DNA from: Gammaproteobacteria bacterium
GTDB lineage: Bacteria; Pseudomonadota; Gammaproteobacteria; Enterobacterales; Alteromonadaceae
Direction: 5' to 3'
Assembly (NCBI GenBank): GCA_017302255.1
Contig: JAFLDV010000002.1
Location: 124,001-188,000, forward strand
DNA length: 64,000 nt
Shown in pieces: positions 36,101 to 43,876 of this stretch. The notes beneath the pieces were generated by a model. It worked only from the letters and a program-made list of their open reading frames with translations, was not told the DNA's origin and searched no databases. The position numbers were made by a program, and so were the translations under genes. Within the stretch, counting starts at the first letter, position 1. Each line of letters begins with the position of its first letter.

Positions 36101-36338
36101 CAGGAATGGCGACTTGTTGCTCTACCATCCCAGCTGAAGCGCCTTGGTAAGGGATAAATACGTTGGCAAAAGTCACTTCAATTTGTGGCTCTTCTTCGCG
36201 CGGCGTGACCAACACGGCGAATAACCCCAGCAAAAAACCAACCAATGCTAATAATGGCGTGATTTGGTTTTGCTTAAATAGCGCAGCTAAGCGACCGGAA
36301 ATACCCAATTGACCGGATGAGCCTGAGGAAGTCGTCAT
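33111..36338 (-). CDS. RND efflux permease (AcrB/HAE family)
   Basis: 1075 residues, full length. First helix at about 27-44, then TPREEEPQI at the periplasmic edge, a common RND start. Two repeats of the pore domain follow. Transmembrane helix 4 has SIGILVDDAIVVVENLHRHW with the paired Asp of the proton relay. The end region (GIIVRNSILLVDSI, RARPIILTGLAAMLGAFFI) is standard. It is driven by proton import and works with a periplasmic adaptor and a TolC-type channel. The adaptor gene lies 13 bp upstream in the same operon; no outer-membrane channel is in the window. Substrate unknown. Confidence 0.95.
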   Translation of the reverse strand: MTTSSGSSGQLGISGRLAALFKQNQITPLLALVGFLLGLFAVLVTPREEEPQIEVTFANVFIPYQGASAGMVEQQVAIPAEKIIAEIAGVEHVYSMSEPGRAILTVQFKVGEVRTEALVRLYNAFYAKADWQPMNSGIGPVLIKPKGIDDVPVFAVTLWSKDPSVTPLQLQAAAKGLEEQLQQVPGSRDIYAIGGGSKQVLIRLDPAKLQAYGLSIAELRGALVQSNTQTQAQGLLADNQQIQLQAGAFLTTAEQVGELVVAVRQEGVNSTSGAQLRPVYLRDVASIEFGNAEPSSYVQHLALDAQGNTQQSPAVTVVVAKQPGKNAVDVSQALQSKLQDLQHRYLADNIEVAISRNYGETAKDKADTLIHKLMFATLSVVILVGFALGWREAFVVGMAVVITLALTLFASWAYGFTLNRVSLFALIFSIGILVDDAIVVVENLHRHWLMGKKSLRDAIPLAVEEVGGPTILATFTVIAALLPMAFVSGLMGPYMSPIPLNASMGMLISLLVAFILTPWLFLRMFGDKAPPSNGHSHGDEKLELWFRRIMKPFLAGRQGRGNRVKLLVGLLAAITVSVLLVTTQHVVLKMLPFDNKSEFQVVVDLPEGSTLEQTQQVLNDVAAELLKVPEVTHLQTYAGSAAPINFNGLVRQYYLRQYPWMGDVQVNLADRHQRDEQSHAIALRVRPALAALEKRTGASIKLVEVPPGPPVMAPLVAEVYGPDYPRQLAAAKNISQSFAAVENIVDIDSTVEAPQQRWQLVADQQKAALLGVSVADITNNVQLAINGDNAGFLQDVHSRTPVPLQLKLSEDSAVDWAKLAMLPITSRTGAQVALGEVTRKVESVRENTIYRKDLRPVVFVTADLAGGLDSPLYGMLSIKASLADQFEQNLLSAPDHTDTLSIKWDGEWQITYETFRDMGIAYGVGLIMIYLLVVAQFKSYGVPLIIMAPIPLTIIGIMPGHWLLNTQFTATSMIGMIALAGIIVRNSILLVDSIQQQVAQGFALERAVVHASAVRARPIILTGLAAMLGAFFILDDPIFGGLAVALIFGILVSTLLTLVVIPVVYYAYHYATAER

Positions 36339-36351
36339 ATCGGTCTCCTAA

Positions 36352-37413
36352 TTACTGTTGAGTCACTGGTTTTTGTGCCTGTTGCGCCAACATGGCATTG
36401 GCATCGCTGGCAATCATATCGCCAGCGTTTAAGCCACTAATCACACGGTAAGTGTTGGCATCCACTGCTTGCACACGAATTGGCTGCAACACTGATTTAT
36501 CGCCTTGTTGGCGAAATACCATGCTCTGCTCGCCGCGCCACAACACGCTGGTTTTGGCAATTCGGACCTGTTCGGCTACACCGGTTTGTAACTGCAGTTT
36601 CTGCCAGCTACCTGGCAATAAACCTTCGGCGCTGTGATCGGCTTTTGGTAGATTCACCCGCAGCTGGAAGCTGTGACTGGCGCTGTCGGCTTGTGGAGAA
36701 ATCACCAGCTTCGGCTGACCTAATTCGATTTGTTTGCCATCGGCTAAGGCGATTTGCGCCGACATGCTATTGCGAGCAGCAGTTAATTGATGCTGTGGCA
36801 CCTGCGCGACCAAGCGCAGATGTTCAAGGCTAAGCCCTTTCAGTAGTGGTTTGCCCGGCACGGCCAATTCACCAAGCTCAACGTAACGCTCTTGCATGAT
36901 GCCAGTGTAAGGTGCGCGCACCACTGTTTGTTCCAGCTGTTCTTGCGCCTCAGCAACCGCAGCGACTGCTTGGTCTTGCCGTGCTTTGGCGGCATTAAAG
37001 TTGGCTTGGGCTAAATCCAGCGCAGCTTTGGCAACCAAACCTTTGCTGTGAATATCTTTTACCCGCACCAGTTCTTTTTGTTGTTCATCAAAGCGGCTTT
37101 GCGCTTCCGTCATTGCGCCTTGTGCTTTTTGCAGTCGGGCTTTTTGTTCGGTATCGGTAAACCGAACGATCACCGCACCCTGAGGTACTAAGTCATTGAC
37201 ATCATATGGTAATTCGATAATGCGTCCTGAGGTCTGCGCCGACACTGTGGCTTGGGAAACCGCTTCGACCATGCTGCTAAGCTCCAACCATTGTGGTTGT
37301 TGGGTCGCTTCAACTCGCTGCCAAGTTTGGTTGTTATCGGCCGCCGCCGCAGTGAACAACATCGTCGCGGTGAGGTGAACGCCGAGGCTTGCGATCAGGC
37401 TTAACTTACGCAT
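36352..37413 (-). CDS. RND efflux periplasmic adaptor (MFP)
   Basis: 353 residues. N-terminal signal segment (ATMLFTAAAA), then a lipoyl/barrel-sandwich half (VSAQTSGRIIELPYDVNDLVPQGAVIVRF) and a helical hairpin (KARLQKAQGAMTEAQSRFDEQQKELVRVKD to AVAAVAEAQEQLEQTVVRAPYTGIMQ). Beta-barrel and membrane-proximal domains follow. It links the permease to the outer-membrane channel. The first gene of the operon, it overlaps nothing and precedes the permease by 13 bp. No lipobox Cys, so it is probably free or signal-anchored. Confidence 0.95.
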   Translation of the reverse strand: MRKLSLIASLGVHLTATMLFTAAAADNNQTWQRVEATQQPQWLELSSMVEAVSQATVSAQTSGRIIELPYDVNDLVPQGAVIVRFTDTEQKARLQKAQGAMTEAQSRFDEQQKELVRVKDIHSKGLVAKAALDLAQANFNAAKARQDQAVAAVAEAQEQLEQTVVRAPYTGIMQERYVELGELAVPGKPLLKGLSLEHLRLVAQVPQHQLTAARNSMSAQIALADGKQIELGQPKLVISPQADSASHSFQLRVNLPKADHSAEGLLPGSWQKLQLQTGVAEQVRIAKTSVLWRGEQSMVFRQQGDKSVLQPIRVQAVDANTYRVISGLNAGDMIASDANAMLAQQAQKPVTQQ

Positions 37414-37816
37414 TGCAGACTCCTATATAACCTTGTTCATTGTGCAGTTGCAGCTTTGTGCCAGCGCTATTGGCTGCCTTTACTCGCCGCCAACCGACTA
37501 TCCAATGATTTCGGGTATAACCAGTAAATTAGATTAAGTTGATATAAGTATATATTAGTAAGTTCTAATAGGAAAGGCTTCCGCGAAAAGCAACCTTGCT
37601 TAAGTTAGTTCTAGTTCATGACATGCCGGTTGTATGTAATGAACTCGTGCTATATGGATAGTCCAAGTATTGTGCTTATCCATTTGGCAGGTCGTGCGAG
37701 TACTAGCTAAAATCGCAAGGGTTAGTGTGCCAAAGCCGTGTTTAGGCTAGCAGAAGGGCTTGATTGTGCAAGGTTTTTAACCCTGAGGCTTTATCAGGGT
37801 TTGCGGGCGATCGAGC
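37414..37816. other. Intergenic region upstream of the efflux operon
   Basis: About 400 bp. A notably AT-rich patch at 37525-37575 (runs such as TATAAGTATATATTAG) lies 110-160 bp before the adaptor start and is the likely promoter/operator. No regulator gene adjoins the operon. No ORF is convincing here. Confidence 0.4.
37779..37801 (-). terminator. Hairpin after rsuA
   Basis: AACCCTGA-N7-TCAGGGTT, a perfect 8-bp stem 16 bp beyond the rsuA stop. No strong T-run on the minus strand. Confidence 0.45.
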
Positions 37817-38509
37817 TTAAAAAGCGGCAATTTCTGCGGCTGTTAACGCGCGATATTCGCCTTCAGCTAGGTCATCAGCAAGCATTAAATCGCCGATTTG
37901 CTCTCGATGCAGTTGTTCAACTTTGTTGCCAATCGCGGCAAACATCCGTTTCACTTGGTGATAACGACCTTCGTGGATAGTCAATAAACACTCGGTTGGA
38001 GTGACAATCACCAACTCGGCAGGTTTAGTCGGCAGCTTTTCACCGCGCAACATCACGCCTTCAGCAAATTGTGCAATCGCGCTTTCTTCAACCGGATCTG
38101 CTAAAAACGCCCGATAGGTCTTGGCGCATTCATGTTTTGGTGAACTGATCCGATGCGACCATTGGCCATCATCGGTGATGAGCAATATGCCGGTGGTATC
38201 TAAATCTAAGCGACCAACGGTGTGTAAACGTTCGAGTAAAGGCTCATCCATCAAGGCAAAAACGGTGTTGTGGTCCGGATCGTCGGTTGAACAGACATAA
38301 CCGGCAGGTTTGTTCATCACAAAATAGCGTAAGCCGATCAACTGTAACTCTTCATCTTCTAGAGTCACTTGATCAGTGGCGGCCACTTGCGTCGCTGGTT
38401 GTTTGCAGAGCTTTTGGTTGAGCGTGACCAGTCCTTGGCGAATTAATTTGCCAGCTTGGCTGCGGGTTAGTCCGGTACAATCACAGATAAATTTATCTAA
38501 ACGCATCAC
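37817..38509 (-). CDS. rsuA: 16S rRNA pseudouridine(516) synthase
   Basis: 230 residues, matching E. coli RsuA (231). N-terminal S4 RNA-binding domain (RLDKFICDCTGLTRSQAGKLIRQG). The catalytic core includes MNKPAGYVCS and the Asp in GRLDLDTTGILLIT. The C-terminal YHQVKRMFAAIGNKVEQLHRE motif is family-typical. It makes one pseudouridine in 16S rRNA. Two ATGs in a row; the second may be used. Stand-alone gene. Confidence 0.94.
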   Translation of the reverse strand: MMRLDKFICDCTGLTRSQAGKLIRQGLVTLNQKLCKQPATQVAATDQVTLEDEELQLIGLRYFVMNKPAGYVCSTDDPDHNTVFALMDEPLLERLHTVGRLDLDTTGILLITDDGQWSHRISSPKHECAKTYRAFLADPVEESAIAQFAEGVMLRGEKLPTKPAELVIVTPTECLLTIHEGRYHQVKRMFAAIGNKVEQLHREQIGDLMLADDLAEGEYRALTAAEIAAF

Positions 38510-38597
38510 TCAATCCTAAACAAAACAACGACTAGTTTACCGAGCCAAGGCAGCAACGGGTCGACTAGTGTAACGGGTAGCAAGGAGCGACAGCAAG

Positions 38598-39353
38598 TTA
38601 CTGTGATTTCAGTCCGTATAAATCCAAACGGGCTTTCCAATCCGATTGTTGATGCAGGGTAGTTAGCGCCCGCTCCAAGTCAGGCAATAATGCCGTGTAG
38701 TGGTGGGTCAGCAGGATTTGCCGTTTATAACTTGGGTAGGGTTGGCCGACAATTTTCATTTTGCCTAAAAACTGCTGCTGGCGACCGTAGTATAAAAAGC
38801 TTGAGCGAGTGATGACGATATGATCGACGGTACGCTCGACCAACCGTGTCAGATTCTCTTTGTCGGATCTCGCGTCAAAGCGAGTGACGCGATGCTGAGC
38901 TATTAACTCATCAACTCCGGGGTACTTGTAACCTTCGATGGCGCCGAGGGTGCTACCGGCTAAGTCGGTTATCTGTTCAATTTTGCCACGAAAGTCTGTT
39001 GGGCTGACGAAAATCTCGCGGTCGATAAATAGCGGGCTGCTCCAATGATAAGGTTTATTTTTTGCTTGAAACCATGCGGGATTAGCCCAGAGCACAATGG
39101 CTGGCTTATCTTGCGCCAAGCGTTCATTAAGTTCGGGACGGGTGATTAGTTGATAATCTATTTCATATTGATTGCCAAGCTGCAGGGTTAAAGCTCGTAC
39201 TAAATCATAGTTCAGACCAGTGTCGGTTTCGGCGTTAATTACAAAAGGCGGAGAGCTGTGGTAGGCATAAATGGTAAGACGGGTGCTGGCGTTGGCTACC
39301 CAGCTCCATGGCAGCATCAGAAGGCAAATTACCCAAAGCGAACGCATTGTCAT
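38598..39353 (-). CDS. Periplasmic solute-binding-like protein (SBP_bac_3 fold)
   Basis: 251 residues from the ATG at 39353, chosen because AAGGAG stands 6 nt upstream. Signal peptide LWVICLLMLPWSWVANA. The mature start LTIYAYHSSPPFVI and GLNYDLVRALTLQLG, then FRGKIEQITDLAGSTLGAIEGYKYPG, fit a family-3 solute-binding protein. No ABC permease nearby, so it may be an orphan receptor, like the protein at 5309-6016, to which it is only distantly similar. Ligand unknown. Confidence 0.8.
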   Translation of the reverse strand: MTMRSLWVICLLMLPWSWVANASTRLTIYAYHSSPPFVINAETDTGLNYDLVRALTLQLGNQYEIDYQLITRPELNERLAQDKPAIVLWANPAWFQAKNKPYHWSSPLFIDREIFVSPTDFRGKIEQITDLAGSTLGAIEGYKYPGVDELIAQHRVTRFDARSDKENLTRLVERTVDHIVITRSSFLYYGRQQQFLGKMKIVGQPYPSYKRQILLTHHYTALLPDLERALTTLHQQSDWKARLDLYGLKSQ

Positions 39354-39637
39354 TCTATGCTCCTTGTTTAAAACAACTGATACCAATGTAGTTGCCATAA
39401 CCGGAAAAAGAAAGCTTTAATGGGCGTTGGCTTCGCTGCTATTTGTATCAAATTGTCGCAGCCAAGTTGTTTGAATTGGCCTATCTTGGCGATTTCGCCG
39501 CTGATTTGACGCTTGTTAACAGAGTTTTAACTGCGTTGGCATGACGTTCAACTTTTTTGGTTGCTTTTCACCGCTAAATTCCACTACATTGCTGCTGCTT
39601 AAAAACAATTAAAACTATCATAATTCGGCGAGAACAT

Positions 39638-40984
39638 ATGACTCATACCTCTACAGAGCGCGGTAGCTGGGGTTCACGTATCGGCTTCATTTTAGCCGCC
39701 GCGGGTTCAGCAGTTGGCCTAGGCGCCATTTGGAAATTCCCCTACGTCGCTGGCGCCAATGGCGGCGGTGTCTTTTTATTAGTTTATCTAGCCTGTGTGT
39801 TTTCTGTAGGTGTCGTGATGATGCTGGCAGAAATGTTAATTGGTCGTAGTGCGAAAAAATCTGCAACTTCAGCCTATCGCGCATTAGGTAAAGGTCAGTG
39901 GCATGTTGCTGGTTGGATATCAGTGCTCTGCGTCTATTTAATTTTAGGTTTCTACTGTGTCGTTGGTGGCTGGACCATTGCTTACATTGTGGAAGCTGTC
40001 AAAGGTGACATTTTAACCACTGACGCTAAAGTGCTGAGTGATACCTTCACAAACTTCATTGCTGATCCAAAAGCTTCGTTACTCTACACCGCTGGCTTTA
40101 TGGCTATCACAGCGACCATCGTCATTGCTGGTGTGCAAGCGGGTATTGAACGTATTTGTAAAATCCTGATGCCAGCATTATTCGCATTGATGTTGTTTAT
40201 GGTATATCGCAGCTTAACACTGCCGGGTGCTGTGGAAGGGGTGATGTATTTTATCACGCCTGATTGGAGCAAATTATCCTTCAAGATGGTACTAGATGCG
40301 CTTGGTTTAGCGGTGTTCTCATTATCAGTTGGTGCAGGCTTAATGATTGCTTACGGCTCATACCTGGGCACTGGCACTAAAGTGGTAAGCGCTGGTTTGT
40401 GGATCGCATTTTTAGCGACTATGGCGAGCGTACTTGCTGGTTTAATGATTCTTCCTGCTGTATTTGCCTTCCACGTCGACCCAGCGGCGGGCCCAGGTTT
40501 AACCTTTATAACCATGCCTGCGTTATTCGCGCAGATGGCTGGTGGTCAGGTATTAGCACTGATTTTCTTCTCGTTGTTACTGTTTGCCGCAGTCACTTCA
40601 TCAATTTCAATCTTAGAACCAGCAGTGGCGTTTTTAATTGATGAATACGGCGTTGAGCGCAGAACTTCGACCTTAATCGTCAGCATCAGCAACTACGTAC
40701 TGTTATGTATCCCTGCGGCGCTGTCGTTTGGTTCAATGAGTGAAGACTTAAAAGTCTTTGGCAAAACCCCGTTTGATTTAATGGACTTTGTGGCTTCGAA
40801 CTTATTAATGCCATTAGGTGGTATGTTTGCTGCGGTGTTTGTTGGCTGGCGGATTTGGCCATCAATCAAAGCAGTGTTGGTTGATGAAGTGCATGCGCAT
40901 TTTGTTCACGCCTTCCGCTTATTTGCGGCAGTGGTATCGCCTGTATTAATCGGTATCGTCGCGTATATGCTGATTACCGGTTAA
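39638..40984 (+). CDS. Sodium-dependent transporter, NSS (SNF) family
   Basis: 448 residues, about 11-12 membrane helices, typical for bacterial NSS. The N-terminus RGSWGSRIGFILAAAGSAVGLGAIWKFPYVAGANGGG contains the unwound TM1 that binds substrate and sodium in LeuT-like proteins. It imports an amino acid or related compound with sodium. Substrate not deducible from sequence alone. No regulator beside it. Followed by a good terminator. Confidence 0.95.
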   Translation: MTHTSTERGSWGSRIGFILAAAGSAVGLGAIWKFPYVAGANGGGVFLLVYLACVFSVGVVMMLAEMLIGRSAKKSATSAYRALGKGQWHVAGWISVLCVYLILGFYCVVGGWTIAYIVEAVKGDILTTDAKVLSDTFTNFIADPKASLLYTAGFMAITATIVIAGVQAGIERICKILMPALFALMLFMVYRSLTLPGAVEGVMYFITPDWSKLSFKMVLDALGLAVFSLSVGAGLMIAYGSYLGTGTKVVSAGLWIAFLATMASVLAGLMILPAVFAFHVDPAAGPGLTFITMPALFAQMAGGQVLALIFFSLLLFAAVTSSISILEPAVAFLIDEYGVERRTSTLIVSISNYVLLCIPAALSFGSMSEDLKVFGKTPFDLMDFVASNLLMPLGGMFAAVFVGWRIWPSIKAVLVDEVHAHFVHAFRLFAAVVSPVLIGIVAYMLITG

Positions 40985-41003
40985 GTTCTTGCTAGAAATA
41001 ATG

Positions 41004-41034
41004 AAGCCAGTCCATGTGACTGGCTTTGTCGTTT
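41004..41034 (+). terminator. Terminator after the NSS transporter
   Basis: AAGCCAGT-N7-ACTGGCTT stem, followed by TTGTCGTTT, 20 bp past the stop. Confidence 0.7.
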
Positions 41035-41102
41035 CTGGGGCTGCACTTTTTCTAAGGCTGCACTCTCAGCGCGAAATATTTAGCGTGAGATGGCGTTCAG
41101 CC

Positions 41103-41993
41103 CTAATTGTTGTTCGCTGGCAGCGTCAATTCCTGGCTCTTGAGTGCTTGCGGGAAATACTTTTCTAACAAGGCAAATAAAATCGCCACGGTTTTTCTGT
41201 CGGCATTGCCATGAACTTGGTCTGGTACAAAATGGCGTTGAAACGCCATCAGATACAGCTGGGTTTGGCGGTCGTTTTCGCCAGTAACTTCGATACCGTA
41301 GCCATAGTGGCGAAGCGCTTGTTGCACTTGTTTAATGGCAATGTGCTCAGGTAATTTTTGCCAGTATTTCAGCACTGTTTGGTCGTCAAACCAAGCGCCA
41401 ATCCCCTGGCGAGCAAGCCACTGCCATGGAAAGCGTGGGCCGGGATCTTGTTTGCGTTCTGGCACTATGTCGCTATGCCCAAGTACTCGGGTCGGGGTGA
41501 TTTCTGGATGGCGGTGCAAGATATCTTTTAATAGTTTTGCCAGCAGCTCCATTTGCGCTGGGTCGAAATCCGGCGTCAGACAAAAGCCGTCTTCGCCTGC
41601 ATAACATTGGCTGCGATTGACGAGTTCAATGCCAATAGATTGATCGTTTAAACTGGTTTTGCCTTCCCAGCGACTATCGCCAGCATGCCAAGCGCGTTGT
41701 TGTTCACCAACTAATTGGTAGACTTTCATTAATTCGTCGCTTGGGTAGCTGGGATCTAGCCGCTCGGGGATCAAATAATGCGCGCTGACAGGATTATCGC
41801 TCGGTTCGGTTAAGACTCGAAGTGAGTCTGCCCAATCGCCAGTGGTGTAATGTAGTACCACCATGCGGATGCGTTGGTTATGATTTTGCGATTGATGTTG
41901 TTCGCTCACCAGATAGTCCGGTGTTTGCGTGCAAGAACTTAATCCCAGTGCGAACCACAGCGATAGGCAGCAAGCGCTGACTTGACGTATCAT
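41103..41993 (-). CDS. amiD: N-acetylmuramoyl-L-alanine amidase, AmiD-like lipoprotein
   Basis: 296 residues. Signal peptide with lipobox GLSSC (Cys21). Amidase_2 domain with zinc ligands in VVLHYTTGDW, RAWHAGDSRW and LGHSDIVPERKQDPGP. A C-terminal peptidoglycan-binding region follows (VQQALRHYGYGIEVTG, LYLMAFQRHF). E. coli AmiD is an outer-membrane lipoprotein cleaving the bond between MurNAc or anhydroMurNAc and the stem peptide; the same is inferred here. Divergent from pxpB with a 122-bp spacer. Confidence 0.92.
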   Translation of the reverse strand: MIRQVSACCLSLWFALGLSSCTQTPDYLVSEQHQSQNHNQRIRMVVLHYTTGDWADSLRVLTEPSDNPVSAHYLIPERLDPSYPSDELMKVYQLVGEQQRAWHAGDSRWEGKTSLNDQSIGIELVNRSQCYAGEDGFCLTPDFDPAQMELLAKLLKDILHRHPEITPTRVLGHSDIVPERKQDPGPRFPWQWLARQGIGAWFDDQTVLKYWQKLPEHIAIKQVQQALRHYGYGIEVTGENDRQTQLYLMAFQRHFVPDQVHGNADRKTVAILFALLEKYFPQALKSQELTLPANNN

Positions 41994-42115
41994 CGACTGA
42001 TAAACTCCCTAAATGGCAAGTCGCCACTATAACTGGGTTTCGCGCTGAATGCAGCGTTGGCATCAGCTGATCAGCGCATTGGTTCAATCCAACGCACCAC
42101 CATAGGACTTTGTGC

Positions 42116-42874
42116 ATGAGCAAAGAGCACACAATGGCCACGACGTTGCCACAAAGCACCGAATTATTGAGCTTGCCGCATCCGCAGCTAGTAGTTCAGG
42201 GCGAGCAGGCGCTAATGTGGTATTTGGCTGCAAGTCCAAGCCCACAGGCATTATCGGCGGTGCAGTTTGCTTGTACCTTGTTGCAGCAACATTGCGCCGA
42301 TGACCTTGTAGAATTAGTCCCGGCAGCAACCTCGGTGCTGATTGTGTTTGATCTGCTTAAAACCGACCATGTAACCCTTGCTGAGCGCATTCAGCAGTGG
42401 TGGCCACTGCAATTATCGCATGGCCAAAGTCTGGGCCAATTGGTTGAACTGCCTTGTTATTATGCTGCGGAAGTTGCGCCAGATTTAGCGCGTTTGGCAA
42501 GTCTGCATCAACTTAGTATTGCTGAGTTTATTCAATGTCATAGTTCGACACGGTATCAAGTGAATGCTATTGGTTTTGCTCCGGGTTTTGCCTATTTGGG
42601 CGATGTGCCAACCACAATTGCCACACCGAGATTAGCCACGCCAAGAGCGCGAGTACCCAAAGGCAGTGTTGGCATTGCTGGCGTTCAAACTGCGGTTTAC
42701 CCAGCAACATCGCCAGGTGGCTGGAATATTATTGGCAATTGTCCAATTCCGCTGTTTGATTTGAGCAAACAACCAGTGATGCCATTGTCGGTGGGGGATA
42801 CTGTGCAGTTTGTGGTAATAGATCGCGCGGAGTTTTTGCGCCTAGGTGGTGACATCACCGGGTGGCAGCTATGA
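42116..42874 (+). CDS. pxpB: 5-oxoprolinase subunit PxpB
   Basis: 252 residues from the ATG at 42116 (AGGA 8 nt upstream; ATG at 42134 is an alternative). Family motifs: GFAPGFAYLGDVP, TPRARVPKGSVGIAGVQTAVYPATSPGGWNIIG (conserved Gly/Pro-rich end). With PxpC and PxpA it hydrolyses 5-oxoproline (pyroglutamate) to glutamate using ATP. pxpA is absent here. The stop overlaps the pxpC start by 4 bp (ATGA). It lies inside a murein-enzyme neighbourhood. Confidence 0.93.
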   Translation: MSKEHTMATTLPQSTELLSLPHPQLVVQGEQALMWYLAASPSPQALSAVQFACTLLQQHCADDLVELVPAATSVLIVFDLLKTDHVTLAERIQQWWPLQLSHGQSLGQLVELPCYYAAEVAPDLARLASLHQLSIAEFIQCHSSTRYQVNAIGFAPGFAYLGDVPTTIATPRLATPRARVPKGSVGIAGVQTAVYPATSPGGWNIIGNCPIPLFDLSKQPVMPLSVGDTVQFVVIDRAEFLRLGGDITGWQL

Positions 42875-43854
42875 GCGAATTCAGATCTGCAGATAGCGCT
42901 CAACAGCGCGGTTTTTTAATCCAACAAACCCACGCCTTAGTGCAAGTGCAAGATGCAGGGCGACGCGGCTTTGCCAAAGTCGGTGTCACTGAAGGTGGGT
43001 GGCTTGATGCCACATCGGCTCGGCTAGCCAATGCGCTGGTGGATAACCCCGCTGAGGCGGCTTTACTGGAAATTGCCTTAGGTGGTTTTAGCGCGCAGGC
43101 ACAGGCTGAATGTGTAGTTGCGCTTACTGGTGCGAACTTACCATTTACGATCAATGGTATAGCTCAATCTCGATACCAGCGGATCCAGCTGCTTGCAGGG
43201 GATGTGATCCATATCGGTTATGCCAATCGACAAGGTGCACGTTGTTATTTAGCGGTTCATGGTGGGCTACAAACGCCGGAAGTTTTGGGTAGTCGTTCGA
43301 CAGTACTCCGTGAGCAGTTTAGTGGCGGGCCGCTTGCGGTAGGGCAACTGTTACCCTACCAAGCATCTCGAGTTTATGGTGATTTATCCTTACCTTACGC
43401 TTGGCACTATAAGCACCGCCGCTTTCGCCGGTTGGCGCTGGTGCTGGGCGCGCAAGCCGAATTATTAAGCCCGCTGTTAGCGAGTTTTAGTGCACAAATC
43501 TACCGAGTAGGCCCAGCCGCAGACCGAATGGGTGTGCGGTTGCAAGGTCGTGCGCTTGCAATGCCGTCGTTGAATTTAATCTCCGAAGGTTTATGTGTCG
43601 GTTCGGTGCAACTACCTCCCGATGGCTTGCCGATAGTGATGCTACGCGATCATCAAACTATGGGTGGATATCCAAAACTGGGCGCTCTGTGTCGAGAATC
43701 GCAAGCATGGCTTGGTCAGGCTTTACCTGGCGATTTCTGTCAGTTTGAATTGATTGATGCAGCAATTGCCATCAGCAAAGGCCGGGCTTTTGAAGCGAAG
43801 TTATCGGCAATTGAACAACAACTACGTCAACAAGCCGGTGCTTGGCGAGTTTAA
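42871..43854 (+). CDS. pxpC: 5-oxoprolinase subunit PxpC
   Basis: 327 residues from the ATG at 42871 (overlapping the pxpB stop). The biotin-dependent carboxylase/urea-amidolyase-like AHS2 fold is marked by QDAGRRGFAKVGVTEGGWLD, LEIALGGF, ALTGAN, YLAVHGGLQTPEVLGSRST, VGPAADRMGVRLQG and LRDHQTMGGYPKLG. It supplies the second half of the 5-oxoprolinase with PxpB. It ends 22 bp from the convergent dacB stop. Confidence 0.94.
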   Translation: MSEFRSADSAQQRGFLIQQTHALVQVQDAGRRGFAKVGVTEGGWLDATSARLANALVDNPAEAALLEIALGGFSAQAQAECVVALTGANLPFTINGIAQSRYQRIQLLAGDVIHIGYANRQGARCYLAVHGGLQTPEVLGSRSTVLREQFSGGPLAVGQLLPYQASRVYGDLSLPYAWHYKHRRFRRLALVLGAQAELLSPLLASFSAQIYRVGPAADRMGVRLQGRALAMPSLNLISEGLCVGSVQLPPDGLPIVMLRDHQTMGGYPKLGALCRESQAWLGQALPGDFCQFELIDAAIAISKGRAFEAKLSAIEQQLRQQAGAWRV

Positions 43855-43876
43855 TGAATTACTGCGTGAGTCACGT